DNA of 13,397 nt. It comes from Burkholderiaceae bacterium (lineage in GTDB: Bacteria > Pseudomonadota > Gammaproteobacteria > Burkholderiales > Burkholderiaceae_C). A program made the position numbers and the translations under genes. Of this stretch, positions 12,330-13,397 are shown one piece after another. The stretch lies in the NCBI GenBank assembly GCA_025458585.1, contig JALOSD010000026.1, positions 1 to 13,397 on the forward strand, given 5' to 3'. Under the pieces are notes generated by a model, which searched no databases, was not told the DNA's origin, and saw only the letters and a list, made by a program, of their open reading frames with translations. Every line of letters starts with the position of its first letter. Positions within the stretch are counted from its first letter, which is position 1.

Positions 12330-13397
12330 TCACTCGTTGCGGGTGTCGAGCTTGGCGCGCAGCAGCGCACCCAGGCTCGTCGTGCCGGCGGTCTCGCGCT
12401 CGTTCGTCTGCGCGAGGCGCTGCATCGCCTCCTGCTGGTCGGCCGTGTCCTTCGCCTTGATCGACAGCTGGATCGAACGCGTCTTGCGGTCGACGTTGAC
12501 GATCATCGCGCTGACCTCGTCGCCTTCCTTGAGCACGTTGCGCGCGTCCTCGACGCGGTCGCGGCTGATCTCGCTGGCGCGCAGGTAGCCGGTGACGTCG
12601 GGGGTGAGCTGGATCTCGGCGCCGCGCGCGTCGACGCTCTTGACCGTGCCGCCGACGATCGCGCCGCGGTCGTTCATCGTCGTGAACGTGGCGAAGGGAT
12701 CGCCGTCGAGCTGCTTGATGCCCAGGCTGATGCGCTCGCGCTCGACGTCGACGCCGAGCACGAGCGCCTCGACCTCCTGGCCCTTGCGGTAGTTGCGCAC
12801 GGCGCTCTCGCCCGGCTCGTGCCACGACAGGTCGGACAGGTGCACGAGGCCGTCGATGCCGGCCGCCAGGCCGACGAAGACGCCGAAGTCGGTGATCGAC
12901 TTGATCGGGCCCTTGACGCGGTCGCCGCGCTTGACGGTGGACGCGAATTCCTCCCACGGGTTCGGCTTGCACTGCTTCATGCCGAGGCTGATGCGGCGCT
13001 TGTCCTCGTCGATCTCGAGCACCATCACCTCGACTTCCTCGCCGAGCGTGACGACCTTGTTCGGCGCGACGTTCTTGTTCGTCCAGTCCATCTCCGAGAC
13101 GTGCACCAGGCCCTCGATGCCGGGCTCGATCTCGACGAACGCGCCGTAGTCGGCGATGTTGGTGACCTTGCCGAACAGGCGCGTGCCCGCCGGGTAGCGG
13201 CGCGCGACACCGAGCCACGGATCGTCGCCGAGCTGCTTCAGGCCGAGGCTGACGCGGTTCTTCTCGGGGTCGAACTTGAGCACCTTGGCGTCGAGCTCCT
13301 GGCCGACCTGCACGACCTCGCTCGGGTGGCGCACGCGGCGCCAAGCCATGTCGGTGATGTGCAGCAGGCCGTCGATGCCGCCGAGGTCGACGAACGC
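12330..13397 (-). CDS. rpsA: 30S ribosomal protein S1, C-terminal 355 residues (5' end outside the window)
   Basis: The frame is open from the window edge to the TGA at 12330-12332, giving 355 residues; the E. coli protein has 557. The visible part starts inside S1 repeat 3 (AFVDLGGIDGLLHITDMAWR, residues 1-20 here) and contains repeat 4 (about 71-140, with KVTNIADYGAFVEIE and VSEMDWTNKN), repeat 5 (about 158-227, KSITDFGVFVG) and repeat 6 (about 245-315, ending RKTRSIQLSIKAKD). A short C-terminal tail ends in LDTRNE. S1 binds the mRNA leader and helps initiation on the 30S subunit. The gene heads the conserved series rpsA-ihfB-lapA-lapB. The start codon and promoter lie beyond position 13397. 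Confidence 0.97.
   Translation of the reverse strand, partial: AFVDLGGIDGLLHITDMAWRRVRHPSEVVQVGQELDAKVLKFDPEKNRVSLGLKQLGDDPWLGVARRYPAGTRLFGKVTNIADYGAFVEIEPGIEGLVHVSEMDWTNKNVAPNKVVTLGEEVEVMVLEIDEDKRRISLGMKQCKPNPWEEFASTVKRGDRVKGPIKSITDFGVFVGLAAGIDGLVHLSDLSWHEPGESAVRNYRKGQEVEALVLGVDVERERISLGIKQLDGDPFATFTTMNDRGAIVGGTVKSVDARGAEIQLTPDVTGYLRASEISRDRVEDARNVLKEGDEVSAMIVNVDRKTRSIQLSIKAKDTADQQEAMQRLAQTNERETAGTTSLGALLRAKLDTRNE

Noticed and set aside
10367..12460. A 697-codon open frame on the plus strand antisense to lapB, lapA and ihfB
   Set aside because: Its composition is Arg/Ala-rich without motifs, and the opposite strand carries three well known genes through the same bases.
1..13397. CRISPR arrays, insertion sequences, tRNA or rRNA genes
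   Set aside because: No regularly spaced repeats, no transposase-like frame with terminal inverted repeats, and no tRNA-like or rRNA-like conserved sequence was recognised.

Overview
The window is very GC-rich (roughly 70% by eye) and reads as a chromosomal segment of a betaproteobacterium, most likely Burkholderiales. Pointers are a Bug-type (tripartite tricarboxylate transporter) solute receptor, the gene order rpsA-ihfB-lapA-lapB, and the protein sequences themselves. No mobile element, tRNA, rRNA or CRISPR array was seen. Most genes lie on the minus strand.

Reading the minus strand from the right edge: 13397-10439 is a housekeeping block, with the C-terminal two thirds of ribosomal protein S1 (rpsA), integration host factor beta (ihfB), and lapA and lapB, which control lipopolysaccharide synthesis. 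A small GT-A-like glycosyltransferase gene (9678-10442) follows lapB with a GTGA overlap. A paralogue of it (8811-9638) faces it on the plus strand, so the two form a convergent pair 39 nt apart.

The centre (3728-8476) is the most interesting part. A plus-strand LysR-type regulator diverges from a minus-strand series: a Bug-family periplasmic receptor, an M20D amidohydrolase of the hippurate hydrolase type, a tandem (two-aptamer) glycine riboswitch, and a DadA-like FAD amino-acid dehydrogenase. The riboswitch starts only 10 nt after the amidohydrolase stop codon. The gene set suggests a circuit in which an N-acylglycine is captured and hydrolysed, the released glycine is sensed by the riboswitch, and the last gene, an amino-acid oxidising enzyme, is adjusted. 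The riboswitch and protein families are read directly from sequence; the substrate link is inference. The lysR-bug intergenic region carries a LysR-type box (TGTT-N9-AACA) and repeated AATGCAT motifs beside a plausible sigma-70 promoter.

The left part (1-3506) holds a YbbA/YbbP-like ABC ATPase and large FtsX-type permease overlapping by 17 nt, then a doubtful 54-codon frame that overlaps both neighbours by ATGA, then the first 44 codons of a glutathione S-transferase running off the left edge.
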